Assembly: GCA_947579605.1 (NCBI GenBank)
Contig: OX388325.1
Location: forward strand, 9,171,572 to 9,235,571
DNA from: Athripsodes cinereus
Lineage: Eukaryota; Arthropoda; Insecta; Trichoptera; Leptoceridae
Reading direction: 5' to 3'
DNA length: 64,000 nt
Position numbers and translations under genes: made by a program. Positions 11,219-23,700 of this stretch are shown here, piece after piece. The notes beneath the pieces were generated by a model. That model made no database searches, had not been told where the DNA came from, and was given only the letters and a program-made list of their open reading frames with translations. Every line of letters starts with the position of its first letter. Positions within the stretch are counted from its first letter, which is position 1.

Positions 11219-14200
11219 ATGACTGAAAAAATGTACAATGTGTGTCGAGCTTGCATGAGCAACCAAAACGATTGTATAGAGGAGGATGTTGACTTCACTA
11301 AAATGTCTGAGAAAATCATCGAAATGTTTACATTCTGCACTTCTATACAGGTTTGTAATACACAATATTCATTACTCTAATCATACACGACACTCTTACA
11401 TGAAATAAATACTCAAACAACATCAATTTAGGTCATTAATGTGATACAGTTTTTACCATTGAATTGAACAAAACAATCAGTTACCATGAATAATTTTCTT
11501 TATTTACATTATTTTAATTATTTTTTTTTTTTTAAAAAGATATATCTGGGTTTGTTATAAACCCAAATACAACCTTATACACCTTTCACACTAAGCTAAA
11601 AGCTTGTGCCGTGAATATTACGGAAGTATTTTATTTTACTCTTAGCTGGAAAATAAATTATGGTCAACATTTTATATGATTATTTATCATCTTCTCTGCT
11701 TCTTCCTCTTGTAGTAGATCATTGATCTATTACTTTGGAAGTTGTTCCCTTTTATGATGCCGAGGACCAGCTATGTTTCCATCTTTTTGGTGGTCTTCCT
11801 TGTGAATGCAAGCCAGCCGGTGTCTCCTTTGCAGCAATGTGGGTAATCATATTGTCAGCCATCCTATCTACATGAGATCTCCAGAGTCATCTCCTCTTCC
11901 TAATCTATCTCACTGTGTTCTCAACAGAGTGTAATTTCTCTGATACATAGATTAAAAATTTGTTTTATGGGAATGTATATTAGACAATATCTTGTCATAA
12001 AGTGTTGTTATGATGTTATTTTATATTTCAGATTGTGATGAATGATGGTCTTCCCCTCAGCATTTGCCAGCAATGCATAGAGAGCATACAGACTTGTTAT
12101 AACTTCATCAATGTCTGTAAATCTACAGACGAGGCACTCAAACATTACTTTGCACAGAGTAAAGAAACAGAACTAGAAGACAAAACATCAAAATATAAAC
12201 AAGAAACAGTTTCGAAAACTGACATAAAAGAAGAATTACATACAATAGAAAGTGATTTTAATAATCATGTTAAAAATTTAACACATGTTTTTGAATTGAA
12301 AAAAGAATTTGTTCTAAAAAGGAAAAGAAAATTGAAAGATAGAAGTGACATTAAATCCATAGATAATGTGAAGTCTTACACGTGTCCGATTTGCGAGCAA
12401 GTGAAACACACAAAAATGTCATACAATAAACATTTGCGTGAAGAGCATAGTGAATATAAGAAATATGTCTGTGATATATGCCAAAGAGGTATGGTGATTG
12501 TTGTAACATTATAAATTCTCTATCTGTACTGGTATATTGAAGATATTTATCTATACCATCAGAGCATGTAGTGTAGTTGTATATAATTAATATTCTGGTC
12601 ATCCTCTCTATATCGTAAATACAATAAGGCATTCAGAATGCATGGCATATATTATTGCTTTTAATTTAATGCTTATGTTCCATAAGTATGTTTTAAAATA
12701 GTGTGGGAGATTTATTCTATTCCATTTATTAACTGTGTTGACTGTATATTGAATTGCGTAATTTCTGTTTTTAGGTTTCTCAAGGTATTCCAGTATAGTG
12801 AAGCATCTCTCCAATCACAACAAAGTATTTGCATGTGACTTATGTCCTAAAGTCTATAAACATCGTGGCTCTCTGCTCAACCACAAACGGGGGCACAAAC
12901 CAGACCGACCTTTTAAGTGTGATCAGTGCCCCAAAACGTAAGTATCAACTGTTACTTACAAATGGGTCTTACAAATGGTGTAGCTTATGACCTTTCTGTA
13001 TTTAAAATAAATTTAACTTTCTTGTGTAACTTTTCAAAAAATGGACATTCATTTTTGTGATACTCTAAAATGATGCACCAAGGAGCATGATATTCAAAAC
13101 TTGATCAATATTGGTGACCCCTAAAATCAATTTTAATTATAAATATAAAAAGTGTACATTTTAGCAATCTTGACTGATTAAAATGGTTCTCCATCGCATT
13201 ATATATACTTTGACACTTAATAACCTAATCATCATTACTACGTTGTAATGTGATGAACCGTTGTAAATTGAACTAAACTGTATTCCCTTTTCCCTTCCTT
13301 CCCTTCCTCTTTTGATAACTATTTTAAGAATAATGTGCTGTTAAATTATTCAAATATTGGATACTTATAATTGGCAATGTTAATCATTAATTGTTTTGTC
13401 CATTGTTTGAGTTGTGGTGACCATTGAAAAAAAATCATGCATAAAGTTTTAAATAATTTATCTCTAGTTACAAGAAATGACATTTTTTTTATTACTGGCA
13501 AACACATTTGTGTCCTTTGTTCCATATTTAGCAAATTGCAAGTACACGTATTGAAAAATAAGGATTTAAACAGTTTGTTCTCTGTTTTAGTTTTACAATG
13601 AAGTGCTATTTGAAAGATCACATGAAGCTACATGGAGGATATTCAGACAATCTTTGTCAGCTATGTGGAGCTGTATTTACACAGAGTAAGTTGTTTTACA
13701 TCACTTTCTTTATTCATTTGTTATTGAGTAACGAAATTATATTTAACTTTTCAACTAGAAATAGGCCAGTTAGTTTGGAAAGCTGACTATATGAGTCCTT
13801 CTGTAGCCAAAGATTAGTCAATAAAAAATACCAAGTTGGCAAATAATAAGCTATAGGAGACAGAAGAAATTTAAGTCACAAATAAATTCATTAAAAAATG
13901 TCCACTTTTGTGATTCCATTTTCAACATTGTACCTTCTTCTACTTCCTGCTTTGAATGATGTTAATTTTATTTAATATAAAACATGTCGAAGTAGCAAGA
14001 GGGATGTGAAAATATAGGACAAAACTTGTCAAAAATGAACACGTGATGATGACAAATGAAGGCTTCTGTACATGCCTGAACTTAACCGAGACCGATGATT
14101 GGTATTACAGATTAATTTCCCATTTGAGCACTGACTAGTTGACTTCATCTTTATTTTTTATTTCAAACCTGACTGCTTTTTTTTTCTCAATTTTATTTTC

Positions 14201-16373
14201 CCAAGAAGTGTGAGCATCAATCACTAACAAACAAACTGTAAAGAAACAAAACAACCTTGTTTCATGAACATATTTTATTCAACATATTTTATTTGTTCTA
14301 GGAGGTGCTCTCCGTATTCACATGAGGTCCCACACGGGGCATAAGCCCTATAGCTGCACTCTATGCCCATACAAATGCACCAACAAAGGCTCTTTGGATA
14401 AACATCTCAACACACACACTAATACTAAGAAGGATAAATGTCCCATATGTCAGAGGGCTTTCAATGGAAGGGATAGTGTGGTAATATCATTTTGTCCATA
14501 CATCTGTCTATACTGAAAAGCGCGAGTAAGATGGTAGAGATGCTTTTCTTGTTGTTTGATGCATGAGAGGAAATGATTCTGGGTATGATTGTCGACACTT
14601 CTCGACCCATCTGGTTTGTGGAAGTGTTTTTAAATGTCACAAACACTCTAGACTTTAAGGTATTTGTCGATGTGTGGGTCTCGAGTAGAGGGTTACTCCC
14701 GGGAAAACCCTCTAATTTTTATTTCCCGTTTCCCGGGAAAAAACGAATCCTTTCCCGGGAAAAAATACAAATTATTAGTCATGCAGATTGCCATACCGAT
14801 ACCGAAATCTTTGTTTAGTTAACTGTAATAGTCGTGATAAACTTGTAGAAGCTGACGAATATTTTGATATGAAAAATAATATTAATTACCAATATGAGTG
14901 TTATACTTTAAAAAAAAAAACTTAATTATAGCTTCAATGTATTCGTTTGAAAGAAGCATAATTATTCTAAATATAATTCGAAATCGGAGGTGTGTTTGGC
15001 CGACAATGTATAAGAATCCTACAATTTTTCATGTTTTTTTTTACATATTTCGAAAAGTTAGATAGTTCTTAAAAATATTAGTGCAGCCAACTGTCATTTT
15101 TTTTGTTTTATTCATGGATATTAACCGATATAAAAAATCTTTTTTTGTCGAAATTTCTTATTTTTTAAAGTCAAAAATCTTTAAAAAGCTTTGCCAAAAT
15201 CCATAACATTTTTTTGCTTGATAGGATGATCAAAAATTAAAAGTTTATATATTTTGTAAACAATTTTTATTTTGATATAACATAGAGTACCTAAATAAAT
15301 CTCGTCAGTCAGCTATTTAGTTTTTTTTAAGCAAATTACTTATATTGGTAACAAAAATTTGTTTTTTTTTTATCAAATCAAAATGTTTGCAAGGGTCAAC
15401 AAGTTATGAGAGTTTTTATACCAAATTTGTTGAAAATTGAATATTTATAAATATAATAATGAATTTCCCGGGATTCCCGGGAATCCCGGGAACAAAAATA
15501 ATCCGGGACAAGATACCCTCTAGTCTCGAGGTGGGATCTGCTACATCAGCCGGGTCCACTGTCCACTGACGTGTTAGGGTCGGAAATGCCAATACTGGTG
15601 GACTGAAGAGAGTTAAAAGAATAAAGAAATTGCCACTCAAACAGATAAATAGTCAGGAGTCCTTGTCCTGAAATATCCGGGGAAAGAGGTTATTTCAACA
15701 ATATCCTTATTTATTGTATAATTTGTGAAATTCTGAGGACAATTTTCTGAGATATAATACCTTTACGAAGTTAGCCACAGTCTAGCAATTGTGAATGTTA
15801 ATGTAACTAACTTCATGTCAGAATTATAAATCAAAAATTTGGAATAGAATCTTTGATCTATACCATCATGGCATAACCCACAAATGGGATAATTATTGGA
15901 TTAACTGTGGCATGATTGTGATATGTTGTCCACTGTCCAGCAATTAGGTTTTACAACTGTCAAGCTGGCAGTGGTATATTTTATTCAAATAAATAAATAA
16001 ATAAATGTAATAAACACATGAGTGTTCACTGTGAAATTAAAAAGAGACATTTAGGATGGTTGGCAATATGCTTCATTATTGTTAATCGATGACAACAAAA
16101 AACTTTGTGTAGTATTTTACATATTTTAATTATGCATTTATTTTCATTTACTGAACATTTTACTCTCAACTTTTGCAGGTGCGTCATCTTCGTGTTCACA
16201 CAGGTGAACGTCCGTACAAGTGTGATCAGTGCTCTCTATCCTTTGCTGAGAACTGGAACCGCAAGAGGCACATGGTGATAGCACACAGTGTACCAATGGA
16301 GACCATACCAAAACTACATCCAGGGAAGAAAAAGAAATTTGCTGTTACATCTCAGCAAAAAGAAAAAACTTGA
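11219..16373 (+). CDS. ZAD-C2H2 zinc-finger protein, paralogue 1
   Basis: Probable nuclear DNA-binding transcription regulator; the target is unknown. Exons: 11219-11350, 12032-12488, 12775-12937, 13591-13685, 14302-14480 and 16179-16373 (406 residues, all GT-AG, phases consistent). The N-terminal ZAD, a zinc-coordinating dimerisation domain, has C9, C12, C56 and C59. A charged linker follows (about residues 75-155), then eight C2H2 fingers; the introns after exons 2-5 fall inside fingers. Finger cores include CDICQRGF, CDQCPKTF and CQLCGAVF; the last is followed by a basic GKKKKFAV tail. Finger 1 (CPICEQVKHT) lacks the usual aromatic residue. The gene is convergent with paralogue 2 (20704-26262, minus). 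Intron 1 plus parts of exons 1 and 2 are nearly identical to paralogue 2. Intron 1 carries a SINE and intron 5 an R1-clade fragment with a hAT MITE inside. The first ATG is used because the ZAD starts right after it. Confidence 0.9.
11238..12207 (+). repeat. Near-identical tract shared with 25385-26245 (inverted)
   Basis: From GTGTGTCGAGCTTGC in exon 1 through all of intron 1 to AAACAAGAA in exon 2, this tract matches the reverse strand of paralogue 2 with only scattered differences, apart from the SINE present only here. Outside the tract the two genes are clearly diverged, although still paralogous. Confidence 0.85.
11527..11620 (-). mobile_element. SINE (family B) in intron 1, absent from the paralogous intron
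   Basis: It begins with a T-run, then GATATATCTGGGTTTG, ACCCAAATACAACCTTATAC and AGCTAAAAGCTTGTGCCGTG. In the matching intron of paralogue 2 the flanks are joined directly (around 25955-25975), so this is an insertion on one side only. Confidence 0.75.
14523..15690 (+). mobile_element. R1-clade LINE 3' fragment (interrupted)
   Basis: The left part encodes EMILGMIVDTSRPIW-like sequence, then FVEVFLNVTNTLDFKVFVDV, matching the C-terminus of the R1-clade ORF2 at 54077-57238. The right part (15523-15690) has the GGTGGGATCTGC segment, the CGGGTCCACTG segment and the CAGGAGTCC...ATATCCGGGG 3' signature. A hAT MITE at 14686-15522 splits it. Confidence 0.75.
14686..15522. mobile_element. hAT-type MITE inside the R1 fragment
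   Basis: The element starts TAGAGGGTTACTCCCGGGA and ends ATCCGGGACAAGATACCCTCTA-like, so the outer 8 bases are a perfect inverted repeat. GTCTCGAG is present at 14678-14685 and again at 15523-15530: an exact 8-bp duplication with T at 2 and A at 7. CCCGGGA motifs repeat inside both ends. It is 837 bp with no transposase. Confidence 0.85.
15985..16012. repeat. AAAT microsatellite
   Basis: Short run of AAAT units, followed by ordinary intron. Confidence 0.7.
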
Positions 16374-16569
16374 ATAGAAACTTAAACTATAAATTATTTT
16401 GTCTAAATGTTATGAAGACCACAGGCAAATTTTATTGCTTGGCTGAAGATATCACTTCTCTCTTGCATGATTTGAAGGTGTGTAGCCGTCTTATTTGTCA
16501 GATATGTGCTAGATCGAGACCATCAGTGAAAGACGATTTATACTTCGCTCAGCACAGGGTGAAATAAAA

Positions 16570-16745
16570 AGCTGACTTATTAAAAACATCTCGATCTCAC
16601 AGGGCGGGCTTTGGAGATAGGGAGTTTAGTGTTGCGGGTCCCAAATGCCGGAACAACATGTCTCTGGGTCTGCTAGAGAAAACAAATGGAGAGGGATTCA
16701 GAAGAAAGCTGAAGACACATTTTTTTATTGGGGACTTAGGACGAT
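16570..16745 (+). mobile_element. LINE C-terminal fragment
   Basis: It encodes SHRAGFGDREFSVAGPKCRN, then NMSLGLLEKTNGEGFRRKLK and a stop. The REFSVAGP motif is the LINE tail also seen at 8537-8689 and 4630-4800. Only this tail is preserved. Confidence 0.65.
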
Positions 16746-16927
16746 AGACAGACAATATGGCACCCTTGAGATCATGTTATGAGTAAAATGGTGCTTCACA
16801 AATTGTCCTTGTAATATATACATGTATTGTTGGAAGTGATGCTTTGTTAGAGCTCTTGTAGTCAACATCAAGCAGTTTTGAGTTTTTATTGCCATTACCA
16901 AGAGGATATTATGATCTTAATGACTTA

Positions 16928-17538
16928 GGCCCAAAATTACAATGCAGGCTTAAGATCCTCCTTAACCTTAAGGAACACATAAAGCTTAGCTTTCCAAAAT
17001 TACGCAAATTAAAATGTCTCCTTAGCACGAATATGCGGCTTAACCTACTCCTTAAGTTAAGGAATACCCGGGGGTGTCCTCAACAACGTTAAGCTCGCTT
17101 AAACTCAGTTAATTTTTTCATCACCAGGAGGCGCCACTAGTAACAATAAGAACAAACTGACATTAATGTCATATGCTCGCGCTTTCATTACGCTTTTTGT
17201 TTGTTGTTGCTAAGGTTGTTTCATTTGCGTTTCTATTTGGATGTTTTCATTACTGACCCTGTTTCGTAGGTAACGAAAAAATCCAAGAGCGTTCACGAAA
17301 TCAAAACAACAACACGAAAAATGGCAAGCGTCGCCGTCAACATGACAGATGTGAGGTTAATGCATAGACAAAATCACGATAAAACAACTAGTAGGGCTAC
17401 CAACTTAACCATATTTGTGGCTTAGTCAAGTCGCAGTCGAATATTGATTGAAATTCTCGTGTGAGCAGTAAGCTCGACTTAACTTTTAAGCCTCCTCACC
17501 AAAGCTCCACGATAAGCTACTGATTGTAATTTCGGGCC
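16928..17538. mobile_element. PIF/Harbinger-type MITE (GGCCC ends)
   Basis: A 611-bp element with GGCCCAAAATTACAAT at the left end and, on the other strand, GGCCCGAAATTACAAT at the right end. Both sides have TTA (16925-16927 and 17539-17541), fitting a 3-bp TWA target duplication. The interior is rich in CCTTAA...TTAAG steps, with no transposase frame. Confidence 0.8.
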
Positions 17539-18489
17539 TTAATTAAGAAAACATTGAATTTTCGCTGACATTATAAAAAGCATTTTGAGTTCTTGAGATG
17601 CTGAGCCTGAATGCTTCATTTCATGACAATTGTTAATTACAACGGATGCTACTGATATCAGTTATCTACGCATAGGATATGCAGTGGTTTGTGTATTGCA
17701 GAACACGGGCTTATATAGTAGAGATATTTATGAGGATTGACTTGACCTTAATATGTGTCATTGGGATCATGTATGTATATGTACTACAGTAACCTTCATA
17801 CCCAACTGACTTTGCAATATCATACGTGTGGTGAATCAAAGTGATTCAACTTTATAGCTGATGTCGGACAATTTAAAATGTTCTAATTACATGCTAGACA
17901 AACAAAGGTGTCCTCATTACAGGTCAAACTTGGCTGTTTATTTTTTGTAATAAACTTAATATCCAACCAAAAGGATTCTTTCTCTGTTACCTTTACTTGT
18001 GAGCATTCAAAGCCTCCTTGTGATGCCCAGCCAATTCAGAGGCAGATACTAATTCACTATTCTATTACAACATCATTCTTCTGAATCCAAGATATTAAAA
18101 TCTTTTGTATTATTATTATTAATATCTTAAAAATATCACCCTGCACTGAGACCATAACAGCTTTTGGCCAAGGTGATTTCGGCAGGAAAAAAACCCAAGC
18201 AAAATGGAAAAAAGCAAGAGAAAAGGAAAAAATCTTAAAAGAGACACCAACACAAGTTATGTTTTATGTAAACTTTCCTTTTGCAGAGGGACAAGGAAAA
18301 TTTATGAATGAAAGAAAAAAGTGAATGATCTTTTCTATTCCAAAGATTGCGCGGAGAATGAAATAATACACAAAAACTTACAACAAGAAAATAATTTAAT
18401 TTGGACAATTTCATAATAATAATAATATACATCTTTTTCAGATAAATAAATCTAGTGAAATAAAAAAATATTGCAGTTTATAAAATTAA

Positions 18490-19240
18490 TGGTACATTGT
18501 CACGTTCCGCTTCATGTTCAGGCTGCAACTGCAAGACAGCGCTCAATTACATCAAGATGGCCAACGTTGGTACTACACACTACAAAAGTGTATAAGAGTG
18601 TTCTCGAGCAAAGCAGTACATAATATGAAGTTGTGCAATATGTAGCTGCAGTGATGCTCGACAATGCTGTCACAAATTTAGATAGTGCTCAGATGTTGTG
18701 ACGTGATTGAGTGCTGTCTTAAGTAACATTCACATTGCTTCACTTTGGATGATCATCCAGAGTGTCAGGGTCAAACCTGTTCATCGAAAGTGAACACGTC
18801 TGTTCACATTTGTTCATCCTATGCTTTCACTGCCATGTCAACACTCTCACTCATGTTGTATGTAGTTTGACGTATTTTCGTATAAAAATAATTAAACAAA
18901 TTCAAAAATAAAAAATAACACTTAAAATAAATTAATATAGCTCTCGACTGCATAATAATTTTGTACATGATTCTAACATTCAATACAAATTCATAGAGAA
19001 TAAAACAAATAATAAGATAAAACTTGTTTATGGTCGTTTCAGTGAAAGGACCTTTCATCAAAATTATGACGAGTGGTAATCTCTTTCCTCCGTCATCGCT
19101 AGTGATCACTATTGATGAAACGCCTGTTCACACCTTTTCATCTTGGAGGATCATCCGGAGTGATCATTGAAAGTGAACAAATGTGAACGCCCCTTTACAG
19201 TTGTTGACTGAAGATAACACGGAGCATGACTACGCACCAT
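18490..19240. repeat. Imperfect palindrome interrupted by a Harbinger MITE
   Basis: The left arm (about 18490-18570) and the right arm (about 18690-18721 plus 19195-19240) are reverse complements over roughly 80 bases: AAGACAGCGCTCAATTACAT on the left matches ATTGAGTGCTGTCTT on the right. Pairing continues on the far side of the MITE (CAGTTG, CTGAA, CGGA, TGAC, ACCAT). It is probably an older inverted-repeat element of unknown class. Confidence 0.65.
18722..19194. mobile_element. PIF/Harbinger-type MITE, copy 2
   Basis: A 473-bp relative of 2414-2880. The left end is AGTAACATTCACATTGCTTC and the right end, read on the other strand, is AGGGGCGTTCACATTTGTTC. TTA flanks both sides (18719-18721, 19195-19197). 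The palindrome in which it sits confirms the insertion point, because pairing resumes exactly beyond it. Confidence 0.8.
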
Positions 19241-20703
19241 AAAAGTAGTTAACAAAATAACTAAAAAATAGTACATTATAATATAAAATATCAAAACTTT
19301 AAATCTAATTACGGAGTTTTATAATAACATTATATACATTTTAGTTAAATCTACTTAGTTAAACTTTTTAATACAAGTATATTTACATTTTATTAATAAT
19401 TATCATCATATAATTGGCTTGAACATACAGACTTTGATCACAGTATTGTATTCCTGTCTAACAGCCGTGGCTTAAAGTTATTCCCGATTAAACTAAAATC
19501 TAACTTAAAAAAATTTGTTCCAATGAAATGTCAAATATTATGTCACTATCTTATCAAAAGCTATTTTCTATTTTGTACCCTAAATGTCAATCATACATAT
19601 TTACATAATAAAAACTTTCACCCGTACTCACAAATACAGAATAATTAATATTCTTACTGTTATGTCTGACTAAGTAACAAATCACTCAAATAGGGGTTAG
19701 CATTGTTCCAACTTTATGTCAGATTAAAATTATTCTTGGTTACCATCAATTATATTGTCACAATTTGTGTCATTAGCTATAGAAAAGGAAGTGATGTATT
19801 TGACACTTCATTAGAAAAATCTGCTTTGTTAGTAAGGTTTTAATCTAATCAGGAATAACTCTAAGACATGGTTAGTTAGACCAGATTATAATATTATTAC
19901 CAATGGTTGCAATTTGTATGTCAATTGTATATATTTTAATTCTTTTATAGTATTTCTGAATTAACAAAATCACATAATATATTTTTACTTCCTAACAGAA
20001 TTTCGCCAACTTGATTGTGTTCTCAATAAATTAATCGCCTTACAGACGCATTTTCTCAACCACACATAACTTTGTTTTTGACCCAGAAAGTGTTTATTCA
20101 ACATAATATGCAATTTCCAAAACATATTTTATTTTTATTGTTATGTCTGCAAATTTTAGGACATTCCTAATAATGCATAAACATCATTATGTACTATTAA
20201 AATTAAAATATATCTAGTTCATGATTTCTTGTAAATAGTACGCACACTTCTGAATATAAAGAATAAATGTTCAGATTCAAATAAATGACATATGATTAAA
20301 ATCATAGACAAATATTAGAATCACTCCTACTTTATGCTCGACTAAAATTGTTCCTTATAAATATTCAAATAGAAAATCTGAATATTTGGTATAAAATATC
20401 AAGATGGTGAACCAAAGACAAATTAGGTTAATATTTAACCTAGAATAAAAAATTGTTTTAGTATAGTTTTTCATTTAATCAGGGTTAAATTAAGACATGT
20501 CTAAAATATGCATTTTCTTCAGAAATTATAATAACTGGATTTGCTTAAATATAATTTTAAAATCATGGCACAGCCTTGATTAAATCTGAACAAATACACC
20601 AATATTTGACTGTTACAAATATAAGTGTTTTGAATTAAAAAAAAAAAACATGGAAATAAAAAACATGATAGTACTCTGAATAATACTTAAATTAATATTT
20701 AGT

Positions 20704-23700
20704 TCAACATTTTGTCACTGGCGGAGCCTCTTCCATTTTATCCTTCTTACTATCACAGTAATATTTACTCTTCTTGCCCGGTGTCCCGCAGTGTATGTTC
20801 TCCCTGGGAATGTTGTGGGCAGACACTAGATGTCCCTTTCTCTTCCAGTTGTCTATGAACGCCCGCGGACAGTATTCACACTTGTACGGACGTTCTCCAG
20901 TGTGAAGACGTTCATGCACGGTCTAAAAGAATATTCATTTTAGAATTTAATATTTCAATTTATTATTTCGAAAATATAGGAAAGAATGGTGATTATTATA
21001 TTTAGAAAGATAATAAATATTTTCATATAATTTTTTTTTAAATTTTAAATGAAATCTAGATTATATATTGTATAGAAAGTTCATCAAATGAAATCAGAAA
21101 CATCCTGGCATCATCATCATCGTATACAAACGACCCCTGAGCATAGAGTTATCTAAGAGCTATAGCTCTCGGAGCGAAATCAGGAGCGTTCTGCACAAGA
21201 CATTTAAAATTATCAATTTACCCATGCTGATTCTTTTTTATTTATTTACTTATTTATTTATTTATTCTTTTTGCACATTATCATTACATATCAGTGTAAT
21301 AATATAAAATTTTAAAAACTAGGACGATGTGCGACGATATTTTTTAACTTTTATTGGCACAGAGAGAATGACTTAGTTAGAAACTTCATGATGGTATAAA
21401 TGAATGACTGTTTTGACAAAATACCCAAAACAATTAAGTATTGAATTCCCTTACAAATCTGACGACATGGCGTTATAAAAATTAAAATATTTCCATCAAT
21501 AAACAAGATATTTGTAATGTATTTAGCCTAAAACCTGCCCAAAGGATGAGAGATCATAGAGAATGTATTATTTCTCCACTTCAGTACCTATAAAGTACAT
21601 ATAAACATATTATATGAAAACAGATTAAATATTTATGTGATTGTTTCTTACATTGTTATTGTTATGTTATAAATTAGAATGTAAGAATGTATTGTTTAAG
21701 TTTAAAGACATATTGTGAAACCCCTAGGGACATTAATGGTTGTAATTAACTGTGGGGAGGTTTTGTTGCGGGGAGCCCTTCAGCCAATCTCTGAGGCCTC
21801 TCATAAAAATAAAGATTTTGCACGATGAGTGTGGATGCCATAGGAACTACCATTTCTGAAACATCCACGGGTAAGGGAGGGTACATACCTTAATGTTTCT
21901 TACATTGTTTATATTTTCAGCATTAACTCTCTAATAATTTCTAGATATATTGATATTATTTTAGATTAACTATGTATCATTTATTATATTTTATGAGCTT
22001 TTTTGCTACCGCGGTTTCGGTGGAACGTCCACCATTAATGGGCGATTATCTAAAATTGATTGCTTCTTCACTAATGTATTGAATACAACACTCACCATAC
22101 TAGATCTATGGTTGAATCCTTTGTGACAGAAGGAACACTTGTACGTCCTCTGGTTGGCATGTGTCCTCTCGTGTTTATACAGCTGGTGGATGGTACGGAA
22201 CTTCTTGGGGCACTGTTTACACTGATACGGCTTCTCTCCTGTGTGTGTTCGAATGTGAATCTTCAGGGTACCACCTGCAAATAGAATGTTGATTTCTTTA
22301 AATTTTTCATAATTTATTGTTCCTTTAAGTCTCCGGCAAACAATTAGTTTATAAGCATTCTGTAAAAGGTGGGTATTTGTGTAAATGAGGATATTAGAAG
22401 AATGAGTGGATGTAAGAGGAGTGTTGTGGATAGAATGCGTGTAAATAAATTGAGATGGTTTGGTCATGTGGAACGAATGGAAGAGGAAAGAATGACAAAG
22501 AGGATATACTTGGCTGAAAGGAGGGATGTGAGGAAGCGCGGGTGTCCGAGAACTACATGGCTTGAACATGTAGATGAAATTCTCAAGGACGGCCATGTTT
22601 TGAGTAAGAGAAACCGACGTGCGTGCATGATAAATTGTATGACTGTGGAGGAAGCGAAAGAAGTATGTAAGGACAGATCAAATTGGCGTTTCGTTCTCTC
22701 AGCCTACCCCACATGGGATACGGCGTGAGGGAATAGATAGATTATTTATTTATTTTATTTTTCTTGCGCATCATCATTCATATAACAAATAAAATAAAGC
22801 AATATACACAAGAAAAAATGTGATGATGTGCAGTGGCGAGATTATCACTATATAGTGATTTCTTCCATCTAACCACGTCACATTAACACTAAACAGAAAT
22901 AAAAACAATAATAACACAAACAATAAGAAAAATAGCTACATAAATTAGATTGAAAAAAAAACTACAGTACACACACCTAACACTCCAAAGGGACCGGGAA
23001 CTATAGGAAGGGGTTAGGGAACGGATGCTGAGTTAGAAGACAATAAATACTTCTTGACGGCGTATTTAAATCCATTAAAAGATTGAGATATTCTATGAGA
23101 ATAAGGCAGATTATTCCAGCAACGAGCACTACATACTGAGAATGATTGAGAATAGAAATTGGTGTTACGTGTAGGAATTGCCAGTTATGTGTAGGATTTA
23201 ACACATTCAATTCAGCAATAAGGTTTGTCACACATCTTTTTTTTATTATTTTTTATCTTGAATGTTCTATTTATTTATGGAACAGAGAGGATGATTTGTC
23301 TATTCATTACATACTGTTAGTAATGGTATAGATAGATTTATACTGTTTTACAAAGAAATGAAAAGTTGAACTCACTTTGCGCTGAGTTGAAACTAGCTCC
23401 GCAGTATTCACACAAATATCTCTTGTCATCCTCGTGAAGGAAATTGTGGATCTTTAAGTATTCCTTAGTCTTGAAACTGAAATCACAAAAATTTGACAAT
23501 ATATCTTTCATGCAAGACATTAACAGTAGGTATATTATGTAAAACAAAACAATTACAATTTTAAATGTTACTAAGAAAGCACATAAGAAATCAACAATTG
23601 AATTCAAATATATAATTTTAATAAGCTATCATGCTTGACTGCAAAAGCACATACGAAAAAGTTTTTTTTTATTTTGACTCAACAATATTGTTATCATAAA

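Larger units (their letters stand above)
16374..20703. other. Convergent intergenic region between ZAD paralogues 1 and 2
   Basis: Both flanking genes end here, so both 3' UTRs must lie inside. It contains a LINE tail (16570-16745), a Harbinger-type MITE (16928-17538), an imperfect palindrome (about 18490-19240) and a second Harbinger-type MITE inside that palindrome (18722-19194). From 19250 to 20690 the sequence is very AT-rich with nothing recognisable. Confidence 0.6.
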
